From Tenacibaculum sp. 1_MG-2023 (lineage in GTDB: Bacteria; Bacteroidota; Bacteroidia; Flavobacteriales; Flavobacteriaceae), in the NCBI RefSeq assembly GCF_030547425.1, contig NZ_JAUORH010000027.1, positions 1 to 34,090 on the forward strand: a stretch of 34,090 nt of DNA, written 5' to 3'. The notes under the pieces were generated by a model that saw nothing but the letters and a program-made list of their open reading frames with translations, searched no databases and was not told the origin of the DNA. Positions 1 through 7,455 of the stretch are shown in pieces. The translations under genes and the position numbers were made by a program. How positions within the stretch are numbered: position 1 is the first letter of the stretch; each line of letters begins with the position of its first letter.

Positions 1-77
1 CGGAGTCATCAGCGTGACGCGCTGGCGTTTCCTCAACATAACGGAGTCATCAGCGTGACGCGCTGGCGTTTCCTCAA
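1..77. repeat. GC-rich 41-bp direct tandem repeat (two copies)
   Basis: A 36-base block at 1-36 recurs exactly at 42-77, giving a 41-bp period; the second copy runs into different sequence after TCCTCAA. Each unit contains an inverted repeat, CAGCG-TGACG-CGCTG (10-24 and 51-65), able to form a short GC hairpin. The unit is about 56% GC, far above the surrounding DNA. It ends 8 bases past the stop codon of the fatty-acid transporter gene. There is no T-run, so it is not a normal terminator. The array may continue outside the window. Its function is unknown. Confidence 0.85.
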
Positions 78-84
78 TAAACTC

Positions 85-1464
85 TTAAAACAAGGTAAGT
101 CCTAACAAATAAATTACGCTAGCTACCACCATTGCAATTAACGTGTAGGGTAAAATTTCTTTTGCTTTTAGTTTCGTAATTCCTAATAAAGGTAATGCCC
201 AAAAAGGCTGTAACATATTGGTTATTTGGTCTCCGTATGCTAGTGCCATAATTGCTTTAGGCAACGGAACCCCTAATTTTAACGCACTTTCTACCACAAT
301 AGGACCTTGTACAATCCACTGTCCTCCCCCACTTGGCACAAAAACATTAACCAAACCAGCACTAAAAAACGTAAATATGGGTAAGGTCGTTGCAGTTGCT
401 ATCGACACGAAAAAATCAGAAATTAAAGTAACCATCCCCGTACTTTTCATCACCCCCATAATACCAAAATACAACGGAAACTGAATTAAAATTCCAGAGA
501 CATCACTAATCGATTCTCCCACAGCATTGGTAAATTTTTTAAAACTTCTGTGTAGTATAATTCCTAATCCTAACATAAAAAAGTTAATTAGGTTAGGCGT
601 AATTTTTAACTGCTGAATGTCTGCCCAATAACGATAACTAAACGCTACTAAAATCAACACACCAAAAGCAATGGCTAACCATTGAGAACTATCTAGTTTT
701 TCTGCTTGGGTACTAAGCTTTTCATCAGTATGCATTTGATACTCTGGTAAATTAATCGCTGTAGGAGTTGCTTTCTTTCCTAAAAAATAAAAGGTTGCCG
801 ATACCGCCGCTACTACCACGAAAAAAATCAGCAAATTCCACCAACTAAAAATCGTTTGAGAATAATCAATCACATCAGGTATTTGAGCTAAAACCTCATC
901 CGAAGAAACCGACTGCATAATACTTTTAATATGTCCGCTTTCGTTAATTTTTATCGGTGCCGATCCAGAAATTCCACCATGCCAAACCATCAATCCCATA
1001 TAACCCGCCGCTCCAATAATTGGATAATTTAGTTTGATATTATGTTGTTGTGCATGTTCTGCTACTTTACGTGCCAACAAAGCTCCAAAGATGAGCCCTA
1101 ACCCCCAATTAAAAAAAGCTACCAACATGGTAGTACAACTTACAATGGCTGCACTATTTGCTGTGTTGGTACAGAATTTTGTTACTTTTAAAATTAAATT
1201 ACTTACAGGTTTACTCAACACCAACACATGTCCTAATACCAAAATCAACATCATTTGGTAAGCAAAAACGAGTAATCCGTTAGACCAAATTCCGTTTTCC
1301 CAAAATTGTAACACCTCTAAAGAATAGGCAACTACAGAACTTTCTTCTGGTTTTGTAAAAAACAGTGCTAATAAAAGAGTTAACAGTGTTAATAATATAG
1401 CGATGGTAAAAGGTGAGGGTAAATATTTTTTAAAAACATTTTCTATAACCTGCGTAATTTTCAT
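85..1464 (-). CDS. atoE: Short-chain fatty acid transporter, AtoE family
   Basis: Inner-membrane permease of 459 residues, close to the usual AtoE length of about 440. It is predicted to move short-chain fatty acids such as acetoacetate or butyrate. Many hydrophobic segments span the protein; the first lies at about 19-37 after a short basic N-terminus. The strongest family mark is the Gly-rich loop VPSGGGQWIVQGP near residue 380, typical of AtoE. Charged cytoplasmic loops occur near 230-255. No atoDAB-type CoA-transferase or thiolase genes are adjacent, so the physiological substrate is inferred from family only. The ATG start gives a sensible N-terminus (MKITQVIENVFKKYLPSPF). It is divergent from the flavoprotein gene with 65 bases between them, and the GC-rich repeats follow its stop. 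Confidence 0.9.
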   Translation of the reverse strand: MKITQVIENVFKKYLPSPFTIAILLTLLTLLLALFFTKPEESSVVAYSLEVLQFWENGIWSNGLLVFAYQMMLILVLGHVLVLSKPVSNLILKVTKFCTNTANSAAIVSCTTMLVAFFNWGLGLIFGALLARKVAEHAQQHNIKLNYPIIGAAGYMGLMVWHGGISGSAPIKINESGHIKSIMQSVSSDEVLAQIPDVIDYSQTIFSWWNLLIFFVVVAAVSATFYFLGKKATPTAINLPEYQMHTDEKLSTQAEKLDSSQWLAIAFGVLILVAFSYRYWADIQQLKITPNLINFFMLGLGIILHRSFKKFTNAVGESISDVSGILIQFPLYFGIMGVMKSTGMVTLISDFFVSIATATTLPIFTFFSAGLVNVFVPSGGGQWIVQGPIVVESALKLGVPLPKAIMALAYGDQITNMLQPFWALPLLGITKLKAKEILPYTLIAMVVASVIYLLGLTLF

Positions 1465-1517
1465 AGTGTAGGGTTTGATTTGCTAAAATAATTAAATAGA
1501 CTGAATCTTATTTTAAC

Positions 1518-1525
1518 TAGTTTTG
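1518..1525 (+). promoter_or_regulatory. -7 promoter element TAGTTTTG, possibly leaderless start
   Basis: The motif matches the Bacteroidota -7 consensus TAnnTTTG and ends 4 bases before the ATG at 1530. If used, transcription would begin at or next to the start codon. No TTTG lies at the expected -33 distance, so the call is tentative. Confidence 0.45.
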
Positions 1526-1529
1526 CGGT

Positions 1530-3086
1530 ATGGTTAAAGAACTTCAATTACGTGTTAATTTAGTAGAAGAACGCAAAGACAATATTTTACAGCTAAAAGC
1601 TGCTAAAAAGCTAGGTATTAATGTTGCTGATATTACCAGCGTAAAGGTGTTACGTAAATCGATTGATGCACGTAAAAAAGAAGTTATTTTTAATTATAAA
1701 GTAGCGGTGTACATTAACGAACCGCAACCTGATACTCCTGATTATATTTTTGAATATCAAGATGTATCGAATGCGAAAGAAGTTCATATTGTAGGTTTTG
1801 GTCCTGCGGGAATGTATGCGGCACTTCGTTGTATTGAGTTAGGCTATAAACCTATTGTACTTGAACGTGGTAAAAATGTACAAGATCGTCGTAGAGATTT
1901 ACGTGCTATTAATCAATTTCATGAGGTAAATCCAGACTCTAACTATTGTTTTGGAGAAGGTGGTGCAGGAACCTATTCGGACGGAAAGTTATATACAAGA
2001 AGTTTAAAGCGTGGTGATGTTCGTAAAATATTTGAAAATTTAGTATATCACGGTGCTACTGACCAAATTTTGGTAGATGCGCATCCGCATATAGGAACGA
2101 ACAAACTTCCGAAGATTATTCAAAACATTCGCGAAACGATTTTAAAACACGGTGGTGAGATTCATTTTGAAACTCGTGTTACTGATTTTATCGTTAAAAA
2201 CAACAAACTACAAGCCATACAGTTACAAAATGGTTCTGAAATGGCTGTAAATGCGGTGGTTTTAGCTACTGGGCATTCTGCAAGAGATATATACGAGTTA
2301 TTGCATAAAAAAGACATTTTGCTAAAAGCGAAATCCTTTGCTATGGGGGTTCGTGTAGAACATCCGCAAGAAATTATCGATCAAATTCAATATAGTTGTT
2401 CTGGTGAACGTGATGAGTTATTGCCTGCTGCTGCCTATAGTTTAGTACACCAAGTAGGAAACCGCGGAGTGTATTCATTCTGTATGTGTCCTGGTGGATT
2501 CATCGTTCCTGCGGCAACTGCTAATGGTGAAGTTGTAGTGAATGGAATGTCACCATCGCGTCGTAATAATAAGTTTGCCAACTCCGGTATTGTCGTTGAA
2601 ATTAATGTTGATAAAGACTTACCTAAGTATGAGAAATATGGAGTTTTAAAAGGCTTACAATATCAAAAAGATTTAGAAAAGTTAGCGTTTAACGCAGGTG
2701 GAAAAAGTCAGATTGCTCCAGCACAACGTTTAACTGATTTTGTGGAAGGTAAATTGTCTTCTTCTTTAAATGACTGTTCGTATCAACCCGGATTGAATTC
2801 TTCTCCGCTACATTCGTTACTTCCTAAATTGATTGGAAGCAGATTGCGTAAAGGTTTTGCGGCTTTCGGACAAAAAATGCACGGGTATTATACCGCGGAA
2901 GCAAACATTGTTGGGGTAGAGTCTAGAACCTCATCACCTGTAAATATTCCAAGAAAAGAAAACCTTGAACATCCACAAATTGAAGGGCTTTTTCCTTGTG
3001 GTGAAGGTGGTGGTTATGCGGGTGGTATTATCTCTGCTGCTATGGATGGTGAACGTTGTGCTGAATCAGCCATAGCAAACCTATAA
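1530..3086 (+). CDS. FAD-dependent dehydrogenase, COG2509 family
   Basis: A 518-residue cytoplasmic flavoprotein. The N-terminal 75 residues form the small alpha/beta lead domain usual in this family. A Rossmann FAD-binding motif follows (GFGPAG at 89-94, with the ribose-binding glutamate in VLERGK near 110). The family block NYCFGEGGAGTYSDGKL is near 138-154, and the C-terminal FAD loop GEGGGYAGGI is near 495. Family members are usually described as uncharacterised NAD(FAD)-utilising dehydrogenases; the substrate is not known and cannot be read from the sequence. The ATG at 1530 is chosen because the family N-terminus starts here and a -7 element sits immediately upstream. It stands alone: its downstream neighbour has its own promoter. 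Confidence 0.88.
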   Translation: MVKELQLRVNLVEERKDNILQLKAAKKLGINVADITSVKVLRKSIDARKKEVIFNYKVAVYINEPQPDTPDYIFEYQDVSNAKEVHIVGFGPAGMYAALRCIELGYKPIVLERGKNVQDRRRDLRAINQFHEVNPDSNYCFGEGGAGTYSDGKLYTRSLKRGDVRKIFENLVYHGATDQILVDAHPHIGTNKLPKIIQNIRETILKHGGEIHFETRVTDFIVKNNKLQAIQLQNGSEMAVNAVVLATGHSARDIYELLHKKDILLKAKSFAMGVRVEHPQEIIDQIQYSCSGERDELLPAAAYSLVHQVGNRGVYSFCMCPGGFIVPAATANGEVVVNGMSPSRRNNKFANSGIVVEINVDKDLPKYEKYGVLKGLQYQKDLEKLAFNAGGKSQIAPAQRLTDFVEGKLSSSLNDCSYQPGLNSSPLHSLLPKLIGSRLRKGFAAFGQKMHGYYTAEANIVGVESRTSSPVNIPRKENLEHPQIEGLFPCGEGGGYAGGIISAAMDGERCAESAIANL

Positions 3087-3103
3087 TAATTAACAGATAT
3101 TTG

Positions 3104-3135
3104 TTGGTGTAATTTCTAATTACCTCGTACTTTTG
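3104..3135 (+). promoter_or_regulatory. Promoter of the VTT-family gene
   Basis: TTG at 3104-3106 (overlapping TTTG at 3100-3103), a 21-base spacer, then TACTTTTG at 3128-3135, which fits the Bacteroidota -33/-7 arrangement. It lies between the flavoprotein stop at 3086 and the ATG at 3167, giving a predicted leader of about 25 bases. Confidence 0.6.
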
Positions 3136-3166
3136 CTATTCCTAAAAATTAGAGGCTTTTTTAGCG

Positions 3167-3802
3167 ATGAGTAAAAAGAATAAAAAAAATAACAAAAAGA
3201 AAATAGATAAGCCGCATTATAAACGTTTACACAACTATTATAATCGCACTGGTTTTTACATGTTCATTTGGATTAGCTTGAAGAAAGCTTTTTGGCCAAT
3301 TGTTGGAGCTGTTGTTGGTATATTATTATTTAACAAGTATGTTTATAATATTAATGATGGTTTACAAACCATGACCGAAACTTTTTCTAGAACAGGAGTT
3401 TTAATTACTTTTTTTATATCTGAAACAATTTTAGGATTAATTCCGCCAGAGATTTTCATCGCATGGTCTAAGAAAACAGAAGACCCTATTGTAAATATTT
3501 CTTTATTAGCAACGTTATCTTACTTAGGTGGTTTGTGTGCTTATTTTATAGGTAGAGCTTCTTTAAAGATTGACTCAGTAAGAAATTATTTGGAGGTTAA
3601 AATGGCTAAAAACCTTAAAAACACTAGTAAATGGGGAGGTTTTTTAATTTTGGTAGGTGCACTACTACCACTACCTTTTGCCATTAGCTGTTTAACTGCT
3701 GGTATGATTAAATATCCTTTTAAAAATGTAGTTTTTGTAGGCTTATTTCGTTTTGCTCGTTTTGCTATTTATGCATGGGCTATTTTTTCGGTAGTAAATT
3801 AA
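3167..3802 (+). CDS. VTT/DedA-like (SNARE-associated) membrane protein
   Basis: A 211-residue inner-membrane protein. A very basic cytoplasmic N-terminus (about 15 Lys in the first 25 residues) precedes a first hydrophobic segment near 42-60. Further segments lie near 78-100, 113-130, 155-180 and 188-208. The amphipathic, glycine-rich core (SYLGGLCAYFIGR near 117-129, and GALLPLPFAISCLTAGM near 165-181) fits the VTT/DedA fold, whose members flip or transport lipids or keep membrane homeostasis. The paired acidic/arginine residues of classical DedA are not clear here, so it is a distant member and no substrate is claimed. The DUF1456 gene follows after 12 bases, so the two are very likely co-transcribed. 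Confidence 0.7.
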   Translation: MSKKNKKNNKKKIDKPHYKRLHNYYNRTGFYMFIWISLKKAFWPIVGAVVGILLFNKYVYNINDGLQTMTETFSRTGVLITFFISETILGLIPPEIFIAWSKKTEDPIVNISLLATLSYLGGLCAYFIGRASLKIDSVRNYLEVKMAKNLKNTSKWGGFLILVGALLPLPFAISCLTAGMIKYPFKNVVFVGLFRFARFAIYAWAIFSVVN

Positions 3803-3814
3803 CTTAAAACAATT

Positions 3815-4063
3815 ATGGGACTAACTAACAACGATATTTTTAAAAAGCTACGAGTAGCACATAAATTAAGAGATACTGATATTATTGACATCTGCGCCTT
3901 GGTAGATTTTAAAGTTTCTAAATCAGAACTTAATGCTATTTTTAGAAAAGAAGATCACCCTAAGTATATGGAATGCGGTGATCAGTTTTTACGTAATTTT
4001 TTAAACGGATTAATTATTCATTTAAGAGGTCCGATGCCTGAGAAAAAGCCAACAAAAAAGTAA
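3815..4063 (+). CDS. DUF1456 family protein, single-domain form
   Basis: An 82-residue soluble protein. The opening, MGLTNNDIFKKLRVAHKLRD, and the central EDHPKYMECGDQFLRNFLNGL are characteristic of DUF1456. The better known members (YehS type, about 150 residues) carry two copies of this domain, whereas this protein has one copy followed by a Lys/Pro-rich tail. The single copy could function as a dimer. The molecular role of the family is unknown. It is the last gene of a two-gene unit with the VTT protein and is followed by a strong terminator. No frameshift or leftover second domain is visible downstream, so it appears intact rather than truncated. Confidence 0.75.
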   Translation: MGLTNNDIFKKLRVAHKLRDTDIIDICALVDFKVSKSELNAIFRKEDHPKYMECGDQFLRNFLNGLIIHLRGPMPEKKPTKK

Positions 4064-4090
4064 CCACACCACTAACGCTTATATAATTAA

Positions 4091-4120
4091 AAAACCTTCT
4101 GAATTAAATCAGAAGGTTTT
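4091..4120 (+). terminator. Rho-independent terminator after the DUF1456 gene
   Basis: A perfect 12-bp stem (4091-4102 with 4109-4120) and a 6-base loop, AAAACCTTCTGA-ATTAAA-TCAGAAGGTTTT, followed by TATTT. It lies 27 bases after the stop codon. The following bases to 4243 are AT-rich and hold no gene I can support. Confidence 0.85.
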
Positions 4121-4243
4121 TATTTCCCCTTAAATTCTCAATCAATAATTATTTATTGAATGATTATGGTACAAATATATAACTGGTTGTTAATTTATTA
4201 AAGGGGATATCCGTAAGTAAATATGTAGTTTTCCGTAAAACAG

Positions 4244-4272
4244 AAAAAGAGCGCAAAATTTGCGCTCTTTTT
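4244..4272. terminator. Bidirectional terminator after the DUF3127 gene
   Basis: A near-perfect palindrome with GAGCGC/GCGCTC arms flanked by A-runs and T-runs on both sides. It sits 32 bases beyond the stop of the minus-strand DUF3127 gene and could also stop readthrough from the plus strand. Confidence 0.85.
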
Positions 4273-4304
4273 ATTTGTATTCTTATTTTCTAACTTAACT
4301 TTTC

Positions 4305-4670
4305 TTAGAAAGGTAAATCATCTGGTTCGTTTGCAGATAAATCTGGGGCTGGCTCAAATTGGTCAGCTGGTGGAATGTTTTGAGGAGCTGCTTGTGCTAA
4401 GTTTTCAATTCTCCATCCTTGAACAGAGTTAAAATACTTTGCCTCTCCTTGTGGGTTAATCCATTCTCTACCTCTTAAATTAATAGAAACTTTTACATCT
4501 TGCCCAACTTGATAACTGTTTAATAAATCACATTTATCTTGAATAAACTCAATCATTATCATTTGCGGGTACTGCTCATCAGTAGTTACAACCATTTCAC
4601 GCTTTCTAAATCCGTTAGATCCGAATGTTTGCGTTTCGTTAATTAATTTGATTTTCCCTATTACTTCCAT
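4305..4670 (-). CDS. DUF3127 OB-fold protein with an SSB-like C-terminal tip
   Basis: A 121-residue soluble protein of the DUF3127 family, common in Bacteroidota. Residues 1-95 form a compact beta-rich domain (opening MEVIGKIKLI, with GFRKREMVVTTDEQYPQ near 20-36), consistent with a small OB-like fold. A Pro/Ala-rich linker follows, then the acidic tail NEPDDLPF. That ending matches the tip by which single-stranded DNA-binding proteins recruit partner proteins; Bacteroidota SSBs often end in DDLPF. No aromatic ssDNA-binding pattern like that of SSB is obvious, so ssDNA binding is only inferred. The gene starts 8 bases after the flavin reductase stop and is probably co-transcribed with it. A terminator follows. 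Confidence 0.8.
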   Translation of the reverse strand: MEVIGKIKLINETQTFGSNGFRKREMVVTTDEQYPQMIMIEFIQDKCDLLNSYQVGQDVKVSINLRGREWINPQGEAKYFNSVQGWRIENLAQAAPQNIPPADQFEPAPDLSANEPDDLPF

Positions 4671-4678
4671 TTCTAAAT

Positions 4679-5539
4679 CTATTTAATTAAAAGCACCTTC
4701 CAAGCGCTTTCTACATCATTATTCTTTAAATACTCTTGTGCAAAAGTATGTTTTTTTTCAGTTGAAACCCCAACAAATTGTGAATGTTCTTTTGCAAAGT
4801 TATTAACAGTTTCTTCTGTAGGTAACTGTTCTACATTACCTAACATTCCTAAATTGTTTCCTGTTAACACAGTACTGTTTCTTATTTCTGTGGGTATTTG
4901 GTCTACTCCTATTCCTAAGGTAGTTAGTGGTTTTGGTATTTCAAAAAAGCCATCACGAGCACGAGAGTAATAACTTCCTCCTGCTCTAGCAACTAAATCA
5001 ATTTTATGTTGGTCTATACTACCATCTTCTGCTAACACATCTTCGTTTACATGTAGTTTTACTACCTCACATACAATTAAGTTTCCTGCTCCTCCTTCTT
5101 CACCTGTATAAATGATGTCTTTCACTTTACATTCAAATTGTACAGGAGATTCTGCAACTCTAAACGGCTTTATTTCATCCGAAGGCAACATCGTAAAACC
5201 GGCTTTGATAAACTCATTTACTCCTTTTGGATACATGGTACTACTCAACGACATTTGTTGTACAATATCGTAATTTACAATATTAATAACCACTTCTCTG
5301 GTTGCTTCAGCATTGTCTAACGTATGTTTGGTTTTATTTCCTCTTACACTACGTGCTGGAGAAAAAATCATAATTGGAGGGTTTGCTCCAAATACATTAA
5401 AAAAACTAAACGGTGATAAATTTGGGTTTCCATCTGCATCAACAGTACTTGCGAAAGCAATAGGCCTTGGAGCTACAGCTCCTAATAAATACCCATGCAA
5501 TTTAGAGGTTGGTATATCTTTAGGATTAATTGATAACAT
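4679..5539 (-). CDS. Flavin reductase family protein (FMN-binding split barrel)
   Basis: A 286-residue cytoplasmic protein. Residues about 10-190 carry the flavin reductase-like split barrel: LLGAVAPRPIAFASTVD (18-34), the NLSPFSFFNVFGANPP stretch (40-55) and the following SPARS loop, all typical of flavoenzymes that bind FMN and reduce flavin with NAD(P)H, or of related flavin-dependent oxidoreductases. A longer tail of about 90 residues is seen in the larger subgroup of this family. The substrate is not deducible. It is first in a likely two-gene unit with the DUF3127 gene. The upstream region to the histidine kinase gene is shared between divergent promoters. Confidence 0.85.
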   Translation of the reverse strand: MLSINPKDIPTSKLHGYLLGAVAPRPIAFASTVDADGNPNLSPFSFFNVFGANPPIMIFSPARSVRGNKTKHTLDNAEATREVVINIVNYDIVQQMSLSSTMYPKGVNEFIKAGFTMLPSDEIKPFRVAESPVQFECKVKDIIYTGEEGGAGNLIVCEVVKLHVNEDVLAEDGSIDQHKIDLVARAGGSYYSRARDGFFEIPKPLTTLGIGVDQIPTEIRNSTVLTGNNLGMLGNVEQLPTEETVNNFAKEHSQFVGVSTEKKHTFAQEYLKNNDVESAWKVLLIK

Positions 5540-5602
5540 TCTATATAATTTTAATGTAAATATACTACCTATTTATAAACTTAGTTATTCTAGAGAATAG
5601 TT

Positions 5603-5610
5603 TATATTTG
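5603..5610 (+). promoter_or_regulatory. -7 promoter element TATATTTG, possibly leaderless start
   Basis: A perfect match to TAnnTTTG ending 4 bases before the ATG at 5615, the same geometry as at 1518-1525. No clear TTTG is seen at -33. If used, the mRNA would start at or beside the start codon. Confidence 0.45.
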
Positions 5611-5614
5611 ATTG

Positions 5615-6763
5615 ATGGCTTTTTTTACAAACACTTATTGGGTAAAGCGTATTGCAATTAGTATTTCTTTACTTATCGTTTTATTTATTTTATGGAATAC
5701 CTATGTGTTTTTTCAAAAATTTAAAAAGGATGAACGTGCTAAAATGGAAATTTATGCCACAGCAATTAAAGAAGTAGCATCTAACCCTGACTCTGATGGT
5801 AATTTTAATTTAGTAAACAAAGTTTATGAAACTATAGAGAATATTCCTTCTATTTTGGTTGGTAAAGATGGAGAGATAAAACAGTTTCATAACTTAGATT
5901 CTATAAAGTCTACAGATTCAAAATATCTTCAACAGCAATTGAGCATCATGAAAAACCAAAATGAGCCAATTGCAATAGAATATTTAGGTATTAAAGAACA
6001 CATTTACTACAGAAATTCTGACCTTTTATACAAGCTCAAATACTATCCGCTTGCCTTAGTACTAATTTTAGGACTGTTTCTTACCATTATTTACATGGTT
6101 TATAAGTCTAATAAGGTTGCTGAGCAAAATAAGTTATGGACAGGAATGGCTAAAGAAACAGCACATCAAATAGGAACGCCACTTTCTTCATTATTGGGTT
6201 GGATAGCCATTTTACGTACTGAAAATGTAAGCACCGATTATATAGATGAAATTGAAAAAGATGTGAAGCGTTTAAATATTATTGCTAATCGTTTTTCTAA
6301 AATCGGATCACTTCCTAAATTGAAACCTTACAACATTGTATCTATTACTAAAACTGCTTTTAATTACTTAGAAAATAGAAGCTCCAAACAGATTTCTTTT
6401 TCTTTTACTACTGAGGCTGAAGAAATTCACGCTAACCTAAACACCGAGTTATATGGTTGGGTAATAGAAAATTTAATTAAAAACGCTATTGATGCTATGC
6501 AAGGTAAAGGGAAGTTATCTGTTAGTATTAGTACGAGTTCTAAGAATGTGAAAATTCTAATTTCTGATACTGGTAAGGGGATTCCTAAAACACAGTTTTC
6601 ACAAATATTCAACCCAGGATTTACCACAAAAAAACGTGGTTGGGGTCTTGGCTTATCACTTTCTAAACGAATTATTAAAGATTACCACAACGGAAGAATA
6701 CATGTGCTAAAATCAGAACTAGGAAAAGGAACTACGTTTGAGGTTTTATTGAGTAAGGTTTAG
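5615..6763 (+). CDS. Orphan membrane sensor histidine kinase
   Basis: A 382-residue kinase. A transmembrane segment at about 12-32 and a second at about 145-165 enclose an extracytoplasmic sensor region of roughly 110 residues with no recognised domain. The H-box TAHQIGTPLSSLLGW places the phosphorylated histidine at residue 184. An N-box (NLIKNAIDAM near 286-295), a G1 box (DTGKGIP near 318) and a G2 box (GWGLGLSL near 342) complete the ATP-binding domain. There is no HAMP, PAS or receiver domain and no response-regulator gene nearby, so its partner lies elsewhere. A TTG at 5612 could extend the frame by one codon, but the ATG at 5615 is the natural start. It converges with the small membrane protein gene, with 4 bases between them. 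Confidence 0.9.
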   Translation: MAFFTNTYWVKRIAISISLLIVLFILWNTYVFFQKFKKDERAKMEIYATAIKEVASNPDSDGNFNLVNKVYETIENIPSILVGKDGEIKQFHNLDSIKSTDSKYLQQQLSIMKNQNEPIAIEYLGIKEHIYYRNSDLLYKLKYYPLALVLILGLFLTIIYMVYKSNKVAEQNKLWTGMAKETAHQIGTPLSSLLGWIAILRTENVSTDYIDEIEKDVKRLNIIANRFSKIGSLPKLKPYNIVSITKTAFNYLENRSSKQISFSFTTEAEEIHANLNTELYGWVIENLIKNAIDAMQGKGKLSVSISTSSKNVKILISDTGKGIPKTQFSQIFNPGFTTKKRGWGLGLSLSKRIIKDYHNGRIHVLKSELGKGTTFEVLLSKV

Positions 6764-6767
6764 TTTT

Positions 6768-6953
6768 TTATTCTTTTTCTACTCTCTTTTTCATTGCTAA
6801 TCCAAAAAGTATTCCTCCAATACCCCATATAACAAAGCCAATTAAACTGCTTTTAACAGTTATAGCTTTTCCATCATACCATGGAAAAAGAAAAGTCATT
6901 ACTAAAAACATTGTTCCTCCCCAAACTAGTCCACTTTTAACCCACTTTTTCAT
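6768..6953 (-). CDS. Small two-TM membrane protein, function unknown
   Basis: A 61-residue protein with a basic N-terminus (MKKWVKSG), a hydrophobic segment at about 8-24, a short polar turn with a WYDGK motif, a second hydrophobic segment at about 36-53, and a charged tail (KKRVEKE). I do not recognise a family. It starts 10 bases after the HIT gene stop and is probably translated from the same mRNA. The clean start, the membrane pattern and the tight spacing argue that it is real rather than a chance frame. Confidence 0.65.
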   Translation of the reverse strand: MKKWVKSGLVWGGTMFLVMTFLFPWYDGKAITVKSSLIGFVIWGIGGILFGLAMKKRVEKE

Positions 6954-6963
6954 AGCTTTTTAT

Positions 6964-7356
6964 TTATTCAAAATTCTTAGCAACTTCTTCTGCAACAGCT
7001 ACAAACTCTTCGTTTGTTAATTTTTCTTTCTTTACAAAACGGATATCCTCCATGGTTTGTAACGGAATTAAATGTACGTGTACATGAGGTACTTCTAAAC
7101 CAATTACACTCATTCCTACACGTTCACATGGTATTGTTTTTTCAATCGCTTTGGCTACCCTGTAAGAGAAAGACATTAATCCGTCGTACTCTTCTTTCGA
7201 TAAATCGAATAGTTTATTTTCTTCACGCTTAGGAATTACCAATGTATGTCCTTTAGCATTTGGATTGATATCTAAAAAAGCAAAATAGTTGTCATCTTCA
7301 GCTATTTTATACGATGGAATTTCTCCGTTTATAATCTTTGTAAAAATACTTGCCAT
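6964..7356 (-). CDS. HIT family nucleotide hydrolase/transferase
   Basis: A 130-residue cytoplasmic protein of the histidine-triad (HINT-like) group. It has the N-terminal SIFTKIINGEIPSYKI, the central FLDINPNAKGHTLVIPKR (about 27-44), and the catalytic triad HVHVHLIP with His at 91, 93 and 95. HINT proteins hydrolyse nucleoside phosphoramidates and AMP conjugates; the exact substrate is unknown. The length is normal. It lies between greA, from which it is separated by a hairpin terminator, and the small membrane protein gene downstream. Expression may be by partial readthrough or by a weak -7-like TACTTTTA in the T-rich gap. Confidence 0.9.
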   Translation of the reverse strand: MASIFTKIINGEIPSYKIAEDDNYFAFLDINPNAKGHTLVIPKREENKLFDLSKEEYDGLMSFSYRVAKAIEKTIPCERVGMSVIGLEVPHVHVHLIPLQTMEDIRFVKKEKLTNEEFVAVAEEVAKNFE

Positions 7357-7395
7357 GTTGTTTTATTTAATTTTACAGTAAAAGTAAAAAAGAAA

Positions 7396-7422
7396 TCGGG
7401 TTCTAGCGAAGCTAAAACCCGA
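7396..7422 (-). terminator. Rho-independent terminator after greA
   Basis: A 12-bp stem (TCGGGTT and TAGC arms, one G-U wobble on the minus strand) around a 3-base loop, followed on the minus strand by a T-rich run. It lies 34 bases after the greA stop. Confidence 0.8.
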
Positions 7423-7455
7423 ATAAATCTTTACTCTTTTGTATTTGTTTTTCTT

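Noticed and set aside
1..77. Tandem repeat read as a CRISPR array
   Set aside because: The 36-base copies are separated by only 5 bases; there are no spacers and no cas genes in the window.
218..484. Plus-strand open frame of 88 codons opposite atoE
   Set aside because: It is antisense to a conserved transporter, has no family features and no promoter; its coding pattern is a shadow of atoE.
4131..4243. AT-rich palindromic stretch as a small RNA or extra gene
   Set aside because: The symmetry is weak and expected in AT-rich DNA; there is no promoter-terminator pair of its own beyond the terminators of the flanking genes.
5612..5614. TTG start codon for the histidine kinase
   Set aside because: The ATG three bases later is a better start, and the one-residue difference has no functional meaning.
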